Shown: positions 42,980 through 50,952 of the stretch, one piece after another | Layout of the letters: every line of letters starts with the position of its first letter | How positions within the stretch are numbered: the stretch's first letter is position 1 | Source: Clostridium sp. UBA4548 | GTDB lineage: Bacteria > Bacillota > Clostridia > Clostridiales > Clostridiaceae | NCBI RefSeq assembly: GCF_002387895.1 | Contig: NZ_DGLI01000015.1 | Span: 1 to 54,335, forward strand | Direction of reading: 5' to 3' | DNA: 54,335 bases | Translations under genes and position numbers: made by a program | The notes under the pieces: generated by a model | Databases searched by the model: none | Told to the model about the DNA's origin: nothing | What the model saw: the letters and a program-made list of their open reading frames with translations, nothing else

Positions 42980-43864
42980 TTAGGATTTAATTTCAGGTGA
43001 TAAGCTGTCTAACACATATAAGTCGTCTATATAAGGACAATGACTATTTTCATTAGAGGAAATAACTTGTTTATAAGGTGGAGGAGGTAGTTTTGCATTA
43101 AGGTTTTCCTTAATTGGATAGTCAACAAAGCATAGGTTAGTATCACTTTGATTTATCAACTTTTCTACTACCAATTCTCCCACATATCTTCCTAAAGCTA
43201 ATCCTTGTTCATTATCAATAGGATAATGGACCCCAGCATACAATCTAGATAGTGCACACTCTTCAGCTAATTCATGAAGACGGTGACTTTCACCTTCAAA
43301 AAAATAACTTAGAACAACTTCTGCACAACCTGCTACAACGCCATGGCCAGCAGGATAACTTGGGTGTTTTGGCATGGGTAAAAGTGAAGTAAAGCTTTGG
43401 TCTAATTGATTAGGCCTAGGAATTTTCCAAAGATATTTAAAATACCAAGTGACAGCAAAGGCATCATTAAGGGCTGCATACACTGCAGCCAATATACGTG
43501 CAGCTTTAAAGGCAGTTACTTTATAGGTATCTATTAATATATCAATAATAGGAGTCCATTGCTTGGTAGCAGGACCAGTACCCCAATATTTAGCTATATC
43601 AATTTGTTTTGGAGTTAATGTTTTCTGAACTTCCTTGATAACAGTAAGTTGCTTACCGTCAAAATCTATATTAGTATCTGGTTCCCTTATAGGGAAGGCT
43701 AATAAATTATCCTTATCATCAACAAATTGACCTTTATTATTTCGATGTAGAAAATAGGTTGGCCAAGTGCCTCCCATAGGGTCTTCAGAATAAGGGACAC
43801 GTGGCTCATTACCATAAGATAACATAGACCAATTTCTTGGAAGATTACTATTTAAATAAGACAT
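42980..43864 (-). CDS. PAP2 / vanadium haloperoxidase-like phosphatase
   Basis: A 294-aa soluble protein of the PAP2/vanadium-dependent haloperoxidase superfamily. The three active-site motifs are present: KIPRPNQ (K-x-RP), YPAGHG (His acid/base) and SRLYAGVHYPIDN (SR-H-D with the nucleophilic His). No signal peptide or membrane helix is seen, which sets it apart from lipid phosphatases. The natural reaction, phosphatase or peroxidase, cannot be decided by sequence. It is transcribed alone. Confidence 0.88.
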   Translation of the reverse strand: MSYLNSNLPRNWSMLSYGNEPRVPYSEDPMGGTWPTYFLHRNNKGQFVDDKDNLLAFPIREPDTNIDFDGKQLTVIKEVQKTLTPKQIDIAKYWGTGPATKQWTPIIDILIDTYKVTAFKAARILAAVYAALNDAFAVTWYFKYLWKIPRPNQLDQSFTSLLPMPKHPSYPAGHGVVAGCAEVVLSYFFEGESHRLHELAEECALSRLYAGVHYPIDNEQGLALGRYVGELVVEKLINQSDTNLCFVDYPIKENLNAKLPPPPYKQVISSNENSHCPYIDDLYVLDSLSPEIKS

Positions 43865-43931
43865 ATATTTTACTCCTCTTTATTATAATTTAAACGTAAA
43901 ATGATTCAGTTATAAGATTTCACTCTAGTAT

Positions 43932-43961
43932 ATATTATGAGTAATCATAGAATATTGTCAT
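43932..43961 (-). promoter_or_regulatory. Probable promoter of the PAP2-like gene
   Basis: On the minus strand ATGACA (43961-43956) and TAATAT (43937-43932) are 18 bp apart, about 70 bp before the start codon. Beyond this, 43962-44191 has no recognisable feature. Confidence 0.4.
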
Positions 43962-44191
43962 ATTAGGGAGTAAATTTATAAATAAATATAATAAAAAAGT
44001 AGTTGATAAGTATTGGTATAGAAGGATTAAAATATAGATTAATATTTTAGTAAAGGTTCACCAGGTTTTAAGGAATAGTATATATAAGATATTAATTGCT
44101 TTAACATACATGATATGAATAAGATTAAACTAAATGAGATATTGATGATAATTATAGAAGACTGGTGCAAATCTATGTATCAAAAGAGCAG

Positions 44192-44235
44192 AAAATAAGC
44201 CCCCATACTCTCAGGTGAATATAGGGGCTTATTTT
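44192..44235 (-). terminator. Terminator of the spoVA operon
   Basis: AAAATAAGCCCC (44192-44203) pairs with GGGGCTTATTTT (44224-44235), with T-rich tails on both strands. On the minus strand it begins at the stop codon of the 42-aa gene, so that gene lies inside the spoVA transcript. Confidence 0.88.
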
Positions 44236-44362
44236 ACACGTTAGGTAATCCTCTAACAGGTTTATGCATGTTTTTATCAGTTTCCATAGTGATTGGGTTT
44301 GCAGTTTTTGAATTTTTAGACTTATTATTGTTTTTATTTTGTTTTTGAGATTTTGTAGACAT
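44234..44362 (-). CDS. 42-aa Lys/Asn-rich protein at the end of the spoVA operon
   Basis: A small gene with a strong GGAGGTG site 8 nt before the ATG, encoding a 42-aa hydrophilic peptide. Residues 1-20 are almost only Lys, Asn, Ser and Gln (MSTKSQKQNKNNNKSKNSK); the tail is NMHKPVRGLPNV. It starts 55 bp after spoVAE and ends at the operon terminator, so it should be made in the forespore along with SpoVA. Small basic spore peptides are common, but I do not recognise this one as an SASP family. The function is unknown. Confidence 0.75.
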   Translation of the reverse strand: MSTKSQKQNKNNNKSKNSKTANPITMETDKNMHKPVRGLPNV

Positions 44363-44417
44363 AATTAACACCTCCAATACTATTTTGATTTTTATTAAGT
44401 ATTAAAATACACATGAC

Positions 44418-44771
44418 TTATCCTCTAGGCTTAAATATTAAAGAACCTAAAAAGCCGAATATTATAGCAGCAGAAATCCCGGCACTAGTTATTTCAAAAA
44501 TTCCAGTAAGGGCTCCAATTAGGCCGGTTTGTTCTACCTCCATCATAGCGCCTTTAACTAATGAGTTACCAAAGCTACTTATTGGTATTGTGGCACCTGC
44601 ACCAGCAAACTTAACTAGAGGATCATACCAACCAAGGCCACCCAAAATTGCTCCCACCACCACCAGTGTACTCATTGTATGGGCAGGAGTAAGTTTAAAT
44701 CCATCCATCATTATTTGTCCAATAACACATATGGTTCCACCAACTACAAAGGCCCAAATAAATTTTTCCAT
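44418..44771 (-). CDS. spoVAE: Stage V sporulation protein AE (SpoVAEb type)
   Basis: A 117-aa membrane protein with about four hydrophobic segments, part of the inner spore-membrane channel that moves dipicolinic acid. KFIWAFVVGGTICVIGQIMMD and GAGATIPISSFGNSLVKGAM are diagnostic. ATG 44771 is preferred over the GTG at 44783, since GGGGTG lies 9 nt before it. It is 17 bp downstream of spoVAD. Confidence 0.95.
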   Translation of the reverse strand: MEKFIWAFVVGGTICVIGQIMMDGFKLTPAHTMSTLVVVGAILGGLGWYDPLVKFAGAGATIPISSFGNSLVKGAMMEVEQTGLIGALTGIFEITSAGISAAIIFGFLGSLIFKPRG

Positions 44772-44788
44772 AATTTCTTTCACCCCAC

Positions 44789-45790
44789 TTACATTTCGAA
44801 AGCTACTGCATGTGCAATAGAAGGAATGCTTTCTTTTTGCTGGTAAGATAATGGTGAAAGCAGTGCACCAGTAGCGATAATTAGTATTTTTTTAAGTTCA
44901 CCCTTCTTCATTCGATTAAATAAATGTCCATAAGTCACTGTAGCAGTACAACCACATCCACTACCACCAGCCATTACAGGCTGGGTTTCTTTGTAAATTA
45001 AAAGGCCACAATCCGTGAATATTTCTTTAGGTATAATTAAACCATCTTTAGTCAATAAATCACCAGCAATTTGATGACCCACTCTACCTAAATCTCCTGT
45101 AGCAATTAAATCATAGTAGGAAGGATCGATATTTAAGTCCTTAAAATGTTTTTCAATGGTATCTACAGCAGCAGGGGCCATTGCAGCTCCCATATTATAT
45201 GGATCTGAAATTCCCATATCTATGACTTTTCCTATAGTTGCTGAAGTAATTTTAGGTCCAGTGCCAGTTTTCCCTATTAAGGCTGCTCCGGCTCCAGTAA
45301 CTGTCCACTGGGCCGTAGGAGGCTTTTGTGCTCCATATTCTGTTGGATATCTAAACTGCTTTTCTACGGCCACATTATGGCTAGATGCACCAGCAAGTAC
45401 ATAGTTAGCAGCGTTGCTATCTACTAGTTGAGCTGCTAGTGCAAGTCCTTCCATAGAACTTGAACAGGCACCAAAGATTCCTAGAAAGGGTATACCTAAG
45501 GTTCTAGCTGTAAAACTACTAGAAATGATTTGATTCATCAAATCCCCACTTATTAAAAATTGTATTTCTTTGCTACTAAGATTAGCTTTACTTAAGGCTG
45601 TTTGAAAGGATTGTTCTAACATTTTTTTTTCAGCTTTTTCATAACTATCTTCCCCAACCCAAATACTTTCATGAAGAATATCAAAATCATCAGCAATGGC
45701 ACCAGCAGCTTCAAAAGGGCCGCCAACAGTTGCTGATGAAACAATAGTTGGTTTTGATTTAAAAATCCAAGTTTGTTCACCTTTAAGCAT
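44789..45790 (-). CDS. spoVAD: Stage V sporulation protein AD
   Basis: A 333-aa soluble protein with the thiolase fold that binds dipicolinic acid and works with SpoVAC and SpoVAE in its uptake by the forespore and release on germination. Blocks include FGACSSSMEGLALA (thiolase-like Cys region), SSHNVAVEKQFRYPTEYG and AGGSGCGCTATVTYGH. Its ATG directly follows the TAG of spoVAC, so the two are translationally coupled. Confidence 0.97.
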   Translation of the reverse strand: MLKGEQTWIFKSKPTIVSSATVGGPFEAAGAIADDFDILHESIWVGEDSYEKAEKKMLEQSFQTALSKANLSSKEIQFLISGDLMNQIISSSFTARTLGIPFLGIFGACSSSMEGLALAAQLVDSNAANYVLAGASSHNVAVEKQFRYPTEYGAQKPPTAQWTVTGAGAALIGKTGTGPKITSATIGKVIDMGISDPYNMGAAMAPAAVDTIEKHFKDLNIDPSYYDLIATGDLGRVGHQIAGDLLTKDGLIIPKEIFTDCGLLIYKETQPVMAGGSGCGCTATVTYGHLFNRMKKGELKKILIIATGALLSPLSYQQKESIPSIAHAVAFEM

Positions 45791-46264
45791 CTACATCCCA
45801 CCTAACCATGCAAATATAATTTTTAAAAGAACTACTACAAAGGAGGAAAAAACTCCAAATGCAATTACTGAACCAGCTAATTTAAACATATTGCCTCCAA
45901 CACCTAACACATAACCTTCAGTTCTATGTTCAATTGATGCTGAAGCGATAGTATTAGCAAATCCAGTAATTGGAACTGCTGTACCCGCTCCAGCCCACTG
46001 TGCTATATGATCAAAAACACCAAAACCTGTAAGTAATACGGAGGCTATGATTAAAATTGCCACAGTAGGATTGCCAGCAGTAGTCTCTGTAAAACCAAAA
46101 TAATTAATAAAAAACCATTGGAGTCCTTGAGCTATTGTGCAAATTAAACCTCCAACTAAAAAAGCTCTAAAGCAGTTCTTTACTATTGGTCTTTTAGGTT
46201 CTCTAGCTTTAGCAAAAGATTGATACTCTTGTTGGACAGGGGTAAAGTTTTTACTATTAGACAT
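45791..46264 (-). CDS. spoVAC: Stage V sporulation protein AC
   Basis: A 157-aa membrane protein, the mechanosensitive channel part of the SpoVA complex. After a hydrophilic start (about 35 residues), four membrane segments are visible, with FRAFLVGGLICTIAQGLQ and AGAGTAVPITGFANTIASASIE as family motifs. AAGGTGAT precedes the ATG. It leads the operon spoVAC-spoVAD-spoVAE-small gene, which in Bacillus relatives depends on SigG; I could not find a clean SigG promoter upstream. Confidence 0.97.
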   Translation of the reverse strand: MSNSKNFTPVQQEYQSFAKAREPKRPIVKNCFRAFLVGGLICTIAQGLQWFFINYFGFTETTAGNPTVAILIIASVLLTGFGVFDHIAQWAGAGTAVPITGFANTIASASIEHRTEGYVLGVGGNMFKLAGSVIAFGVFSSFVVVLLKIIFAWLGGM

Positions 46265-46675
46265 CTATGTATCACCTTCTTTCAATAAACTCACTATATA
46301 TGCCTATGTGAACTTATTAATTAACTAAATTTGTTCATAAATTATTGTAGGTTACTTTCATTAAATAATATAAGAAGTTATTTCTACTTATATATAATAA
46401 TTTAATATAATCTAAAGCTTCACATTAAAAATGTAAGTTAAACACTATTATTATTAGTAGTTAAATTTTCTTTATTCAAAGGAGTAATAAAAATGTTGAT
46501 ATTTCTATAATAGGAAGCAAAGTTACAAATCAACCTCAGTATAGGAAATTAGCTTTTTTTTAATAAGGCTTCAAAAGGAGTAATAAAAAAATATTTTAAA
46601 AACTTATAGGGTTATATTCTATTTCACAATGTCAAATACTAATTTCAAATAGAATTATAAGAAGGTGGTTAAAAC
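46265..46675. other. Divergent intergenic region upstream of spoVAC
   Basis: 411 AT-rich bases. TTCAAAGGAGTAATAAAAAT (46475-46494) is nearly repeated at 46570-46592; each contains a ribosome-binding-site-like AAAGGAG, but the first opens only four codons and the second none, so they may be remnants of duplicated small genes. No convincing promoter was found. Confidence 0.35.
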
Positions 46676-46846
46676 ATGGGTATCAAAAATAAAGTCAAGG
46701 ATATAAATACTGATTACGCCGTAGCAATGGGTATATCAATGAGGAAGGAAGATTTAGTTGCAGACATAAAGTCTACCAATGAAAAGGATATGACTAAAGA
46801 AGCCTTAAGGGAAAAGGAGGAAGATATGGCACGAAGTTTTAAATGA
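46676..46846 (+). CDS. 56-aa charged protein, divergent from spoVAC
   Basis: A small gene with GAAGGTGG 9 nt before the ATG. It encodes a 56-aa hydrophilic, probably helical peptide (MGIKNKVKDINTDYAVAMG at the start, EALREKEEDMARSFK at the end), rich in Lys, Glu and Asp and without Cys or Trp. It does not match the alpha/beta-type SASP motif. The head-to-head setting with the spoVA operon hints at a sporulation link, but that is inference. Confidence 0.65.
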   Translation: MGIKNKVKDINTDYAVAMGISMRKEDLVADIKSTNEKDMTKEALREKEEDMARSFK

Positions 46847-46995
46847 TTTGGTGACTTTTTCCAAGTTATATAAAGATACAAGAAGCTATTGCTTATAAGA
46901 AAAATGAATAAATTGTGAATAATAAATAATTAAATTATGTTGGCTTAAACGTCTTAATATAATTATAAAAAGTATAATTATAAGGTGGGGTGTTT

Positions 46996-47595
46996 ATGCA
47001 AATAACAAAATCGTGTCCAGTTTGCGGAAATGTAGAATTCAAGGTTAATTCTTCTTTTGAAAATTATACATTAATGTGTAGTGGTTGTGATGAAGTTATA
47101 AACAAGGTTCCTCTTGAACGGTATACTAAAATTGAAGATACTTGCAGCAGTTGTGGAAATAAACTTTTCAAGGCAAAAGTGAAGAGCTTTGGAGAGAGAG
47201 ATTTATGGACTACAATTTGTGCTAACTGTGGTAACACACTAAGAAAGTACTGTTCTGATGAAGCTGGAAATGAGATAACCTATGACGAAAGAGATAAATA
47301 TTTACTTAAAGATAGTGAAGATTTATATTTAGAATTCATGAATTTTAAGGATGAAAGATATGAAATTGAAGAGATAATTAATAATCTTGAAAGCGAAATT
47401 GATGAAGGAGAGGAAGAGATAAGACTTCTAAAAAGCGAAATACATTCTAAAGAAGATGAAATAAGAGTATTAAAAAATGAATTGGATGATAGGGATGATG
47501 AAATACAGGAGTTAAATAAGAGGCTTCTTAGATATATAAACAATATGAGCGAATTACAAGAAGAAATAGATAAATTAAGGAGTGAGTATTATTAA
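46996..47595 (+). CDS. Double zinc-ribbon protein with C-terminal coiled coil
   Basis: A 199-aa protein. Two zinc ribbons are visible: Cys7/Cys10 with Cys28/Cys31, and Cys50/Cys53 with Cys75/Cys78. From about residue 115 to the end it is a strongly charged coiled coil (repeated Glu-Ile/Leu heptads such as ESEIDEGEEEIRLLKSEIHS). I do not know a named family. The ATG at 46996 follows AGGTGG at 7 nt and is preferred to the GTG at 46990. It is a single gene; RNA, DNA or protein binding through the ribbons is possible. Confidence 0.8.
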   Translation: MQITKSCPVCGNVEFKVNSSFENYTLMCSGCDEVINKVPLERYTKIEDTCSSCGNKLFKAKVKSFGERDLWTTICANCGNTLRKYCSDEAGNEITYDERDKYLLKDSEDLYLEFMNFKDERYEIEEIINNLESEIDEGEEEIRLLKSEIHSKEDEIRVLKNELDDRDDEIQELNKRLLRYINNMSELQEEIDKLRSEYY

Positions 47596-47811
47596 TCCTT
47601 AGAGTTTATAGATATTTTTATTATAGTAAAATAAGAACTTCAGGTTTAAGTGGAGGATAAAATCAGATTATTTCCTATGTAGTTGTTGGCTAAGATTTCT
47701 ATTTATAATATAGCATAATTATATTGTAACCTCGGTATAATTATGTTAGCATTACACCATAATGTTGTAAAATGAAAGAAAATGTCTAAATTAGATGAAA
47801 GGAAATAGTAT

Positions 47812-48696
47812 ATGAAAGATTTTGAAATATTCACGGACTCTTGTAGTGATTTACCAATAGAATTCGTTAAAGAAAAAAAACTACGATATGCAAGATTGAC
47901 TTGTAATTACGGAGGAAACCAATATTTTGATGATTTCGGCCAAAGCTTAAGTCATAAACAATTTTTTAATGATTTAAGAATTGGAGTCACACCGCTAAGT
48001 TCACAACCAAGTGTAGAAGAATTTTATAAAGAGTTTAAAGCTATTGCAGAGGATAATAAGGATATATTATACATTTGTGTTTCCACTGGACTAAGTGGCA
48101 CAGAAAATAGTGCTACAATTGCTAAAAATATGTTATTAGAGGAATTTCCTGAGATTAGGATAAGCATTGTAAATATTCTAACTGCTTCATTGGGACAAGG
48201 TCTTATGGTTATGAAGGCTTTTGAAATGAAAGAAATGGGAAAAACTCATGATGAAATAGTGAATTATCTTGAGGAGAAGAAACAAAAATTAAATACTTAT
48301 ATTACAGTTGATGACTTACATCATTTAAAAAGAGGTGGTAGGTTATCTTCAGCAGCTGCAATGATTGGGATAGTTCTTCATATAAAGCCTATACTTACAA
48401 TAAATAACGAAGGAAAAGTAATGCCTGTATTTAAGGTTAAGGGAAGAAAAAGCTCTCTTAATAAGTTAGTTGAAATTATAAGTGAAAGAATTGAAAATCC
48501 TGAAGAGCAAGTTATAGCTATTTGCCATGGAGATTGTATAGATGAAGCATTAAAGCTTAAAGAAAATATCCTTAAATCTATTAAAGTAAAAGATGTAATA
48601 ATTAATTTCACAGGTCCAGCTGTAGGAACTCATGGGGGGCCAGGAAATTTAGCAGTGTTTTTTATGGGAAAAGAAAGACAACACCACATGATTTAA
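47812..48696 (+). CDS. DegV family fatty-acid-binding protein
   Basis: A 294-aa two-domain protein of the DegV/FakB family, which binds a fatty acid and presents it to the FakA kinase. IFTDSCSDLP is the family start; TPLSSQPSVEEF, CVSTGLSGTENSA and the second-domain motif LHHLKRGGRLSSAAAMIG follow. No fakA is nearby. AAAGGAAA precedes the ATG, with a TATAAT at about 47738 as a possible -10. Confidence 0.93.
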   Translation: MKDFEIFTDSCSDLPIEFVKEKKLRYARLTCNYGGNQYFDDFGQSLSHKQFFNDLRIGVTPLSSQPSVEEFYKEFKAIAEDNKDILYICVSTGLSGTENSATIAKNMLLEEFPEIRISIVNILTASLGQGLMVMKAFEMKEMGKTHDEIVNYLEEKKQKLNTYITVDDLHHLKRGGRLSSAAAMIGIVLHIKPILTINNEGKVMPVFKVKGRKSSLNKLVEIISERIENPEEQVIAICHGDCIDEALKLKENILKSIKVKDVIINFTGPAVGTHGGPGNLAVFFMGKERQHHMI

Positions 48697-48715
48697 TTAT
48701 AGAAGCTGTTAAAAG

Positions 48716-48745
48716 AAGTTAGAAAGCTATATTCTAACTTTTTTA
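48716..48745 (+). terminator. Terminator of the degV gene
   Basis: AAGTTAGAA (48716-48724) pairs with TTCTAACTT (48732-48740) and is followed by TTTTT. The remainder of the gap to 49077 shows no other feature. Confidence 0.82.
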
Positions 48746-49077
48746 TATTATATAAAACTAATTTAAGTAGGGAAACCATGTAAGATGTGCTTACATATAT
48801 GATGAAATTACCAAAATATCCTTTGAAACAAATTGTATAAAAATCTAAAAGAAGGTATAATTTATGATGATACTATAGTTAAAAAATTTTATCAATTTAT
48901 AGTTTAAACTAACAAGTTTTTAGCCTGTAGATTTCCGAAGTAGTAATTTTTATTGGCTTTCCAAAAGATTTAGAGAAACCCATAAAAGTTAATGTGGATG
49001 TTAAATTACAGCTTTGGTTCATTATAGGTGTTAAAAGAAAAATACAATTAGAACGAGAAGAGTGTAGGGGGCAGAAA

Positions 49078-50097
49078 ATGTTTCAATCAAATTATAAACC
49101 AATAGATAGTAGAAACTGGCAAGGTCGAGTAGATAGTGAAACTAATTTTGATGCATTTAGATGGCATCAATGGATTAAACCAATAGATTTAATGGATAAA
49201 ACCTTACAGCCTTATAAGGGAAAGTTGGGATTTGCTTTTATTGGATTTTGTTGTCATGAAGGAGTAAAACTTAATAAGGGTAGAAGTGGAGCTGCTAATG
49301 GACCTGTAAGTATTAGAAAAGAATTAGCTAATCTTCCATGTGTTTTTACTAAGGAAGTAGAACTCTTTGATGCTGGTAATATATTTTGTGAACAAATTTC
49401 CTTAGAGGAGAGTCAAACTCTTCTTGCAAAAACCATAGAGAAAATATTAGACTTAAATCTTTTCCCAATAGTTTTAGGAGGTGGTCATGAGACTGCTTTA
49501 GGAAATTACAAAGGTGTACTTGCTAACTTAAAAAAGAAAAGTAAAGCCCCTAACATTGGAATAGTTAACTTCGATGCTCACTTTGATTTAAGACCATATC
49601 CAAATGGAGGGAGTTCAGGTACTATGTTTAGGCAAATAGCTGATATTTGCAAACAGGATGACTTAAATTACTCCTATTTTTGCATGGGGGTACAAAAACA
49701 TTGCAACACTGTGGATCTATTTAAAACGGCAGATAGTTTAGGCGTTAAGTATATATTGGCAAAGGACATAATAGATAGAGATGCTTGGAGCATATTAGAG
49801 GAGCTGGATAATTTTATTAAGTTACAAGATTATATTTATGTGACAATATGTGCTGATGTTTTTTCTTCTGCCTACGCACCAGGAGTAAGTGCAGCTCAAT
49901 CCTTAGGATTGGATCCAGAGAGGGTGCTAAAACTACTTAAGTATATATTAAAATCTGAAAAAGTTATAAGCTTTGATATATGTGAGGTGTCACCAAGATT
50001 TGATTTAGATAATACCACAGCAGACCTAGCATCAGTTGTAATTTTTTCACTAGTGAGTACTTTATGTCATATTAATAACTTGTCTGTGAATATATAA
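49078..50097 (+). CDS. hutG: Formimidoylglutamase (arginase family)
   Basis: A 339-aa binuclear manganese hydrolase that splits N-formimidoyl-glutamate to glutamate and formamide, the last step of one histidine-breakdown route. Ligand motifs are GGGHE (His137), NFDAHFD (Asp166, His168, Asp170) and the third block ICADVFSSAYAPG, where the usual DxD reads CxD (Cys258, Asp260). The ATG at 49078 follows AGGGGGC; the 28 codons upstream lack a ribosome-binding site. It stands alone, with no hutH, hutU or hutI here. The HutG name is inferred from the APGVSA motif; another ureohydrolase is possible. Confidence 0.85.
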   Translation: MFQSNYKPIDSRNWQGRVDSETNFDAFRWHQWIKPIDLMDKTLQPYKGKLGFAFIGFCCHEGVKLNKGRSGAANGPVSIRKELANLPCVFTKEVELFDAGNIFCEQISLEESQTLLAKTIEKILDLNLFPIVLGGGHETALGNYKGVLANLKKKSKAPNIGIVNFDAHFDLRPYPNGGSSGTMFRQIADICKQDDLNYSYFCMGVQKHCNTVDLFKTADSLGVKYILAKDIIDRDAWSILEELDNFIKLQDYIYVTICADVFSSAYAPGVSAAQSLGLDPERVLKLLKYILKSEKVISFDICEVSPRFDLDNTTADLASVVIFSLVSTLCHINNLSVNI

Positions 50098-50226
50098 GTA
50101 GAGGTAAATAATTTTTTGTAGAAATAATCAACTATTTAGTACATATGTATTCTTATAAGCAAATAACTTTAAATGGTAGGGCTTACTTCTAATTGGATTA
50201 AATTATGTAAACAGGGGGAGAGAATT

Positions 50227-50952
50227 ATGATAGAAATATTAGACGTAACCAAAACTTACAATAACATTAATAACGCAGTAGAAGAATTAAATTTAAAAAT
50301 TAATAGTGGAGAAATATTTGGATTTTTAGGACCTAATGGAGCTGGGAAAACCACCACTCTTAAAATGATAACAGGAATAATAGAGCCTAATAAAGGTGAT
50401 ATAAAAGTAAATGGCATAAGCATTAAGGAGAATCCTCTAGAGGCTAAAAAAATGTTTGCTTATGTTCCCGACAATCCAGATATGTTCTTGAAGTTCAAAG
50501 GAGTAGAATATCTTAACTTTATGGCAGATGTGTATAATGTTTCAGGAGAGATAAGGAAAGACAAGATAGAAAGTCTTGCAAAAAGATTTGATATGGAAAA
50601 TGCCTTAGGAGATAAAATTCAAACCTATTCCCATGGTATGAGACAAAAGATTGTTGTTATGGGAGCATTAATTCACAACCCAGAGGTTTGGATACTGGAT
50701 GAACCTCTTACTGGATTAGACCCTAAGTCAGCATATATACTTAAAGAAATGATGAGAGAACATGCAGATAGTGGAAAGACTGTTTTCTTCTCTACTCATG
50801 TATTAGATGTTGCAGAGAAGGTTTGTGATAGGGTAGCTATAATTAATAAGGGCAAGATACTATTTTGTGGAACTTTGACTGAGATGAAAGAGCATTTTAA
50901 AACCAATGAATCCCTAGAAAAAATGTTCTTGGAGATGACTGAAAATGAATAG
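50227..50952 (+). CDS. ABC transporter ATP-binding protein
   Basis: A 241-aa ATPase with GPNGAGKTT (Walker A), YSHGMRQKI (signature with His in place of Gly), WILDEPLTGLDP (Walker B) and the switch FSTHV. This is the DrrA/CcmA-like exporter class (ABC-2). ATG 50227 follows GGGGGAGAG; the upstream 54 bp are non-coding. It overlaps the permease gene by 8 bp, so the two are translationally coupled. The substrate is unknown. Confidence 0.93.
   Translation: MIEILDVTKTYNNINNAVEELNLKINSGEIFGFLGPNGAGKTTTLKMITGIIEPNKGDIKVNGISIKENPLEAKKMFAYVPDNPDMFLKFKGVEYLNFMADVYNVSGEIRKDKIESLAKRFDMENALGDKIQTYSHGMRQKIVVMGALIHNPEVWILDEPLTGLDPKSAYILKEMMREHADSGKTVFFSTHVLDVAEKVCDRVAIINKGKILFCGTLTEMKEHFKTNESLEKMFLEMTENE

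Noticed and set aside
44413..44820. 135-aa ORF opposite spoVAE
   Set aside because: Antisense shadow of spoVAE and the end of spoVAD; Pro/Ile-rich complement and no ribosome-binding site.
46265..46330. SigG promoter of spoVAC (CATATAT)
   Set aside because: The -10 does not fit CATNHTA and no GNATR -35 lies 17-18 bp upstream; too weak to annotate.
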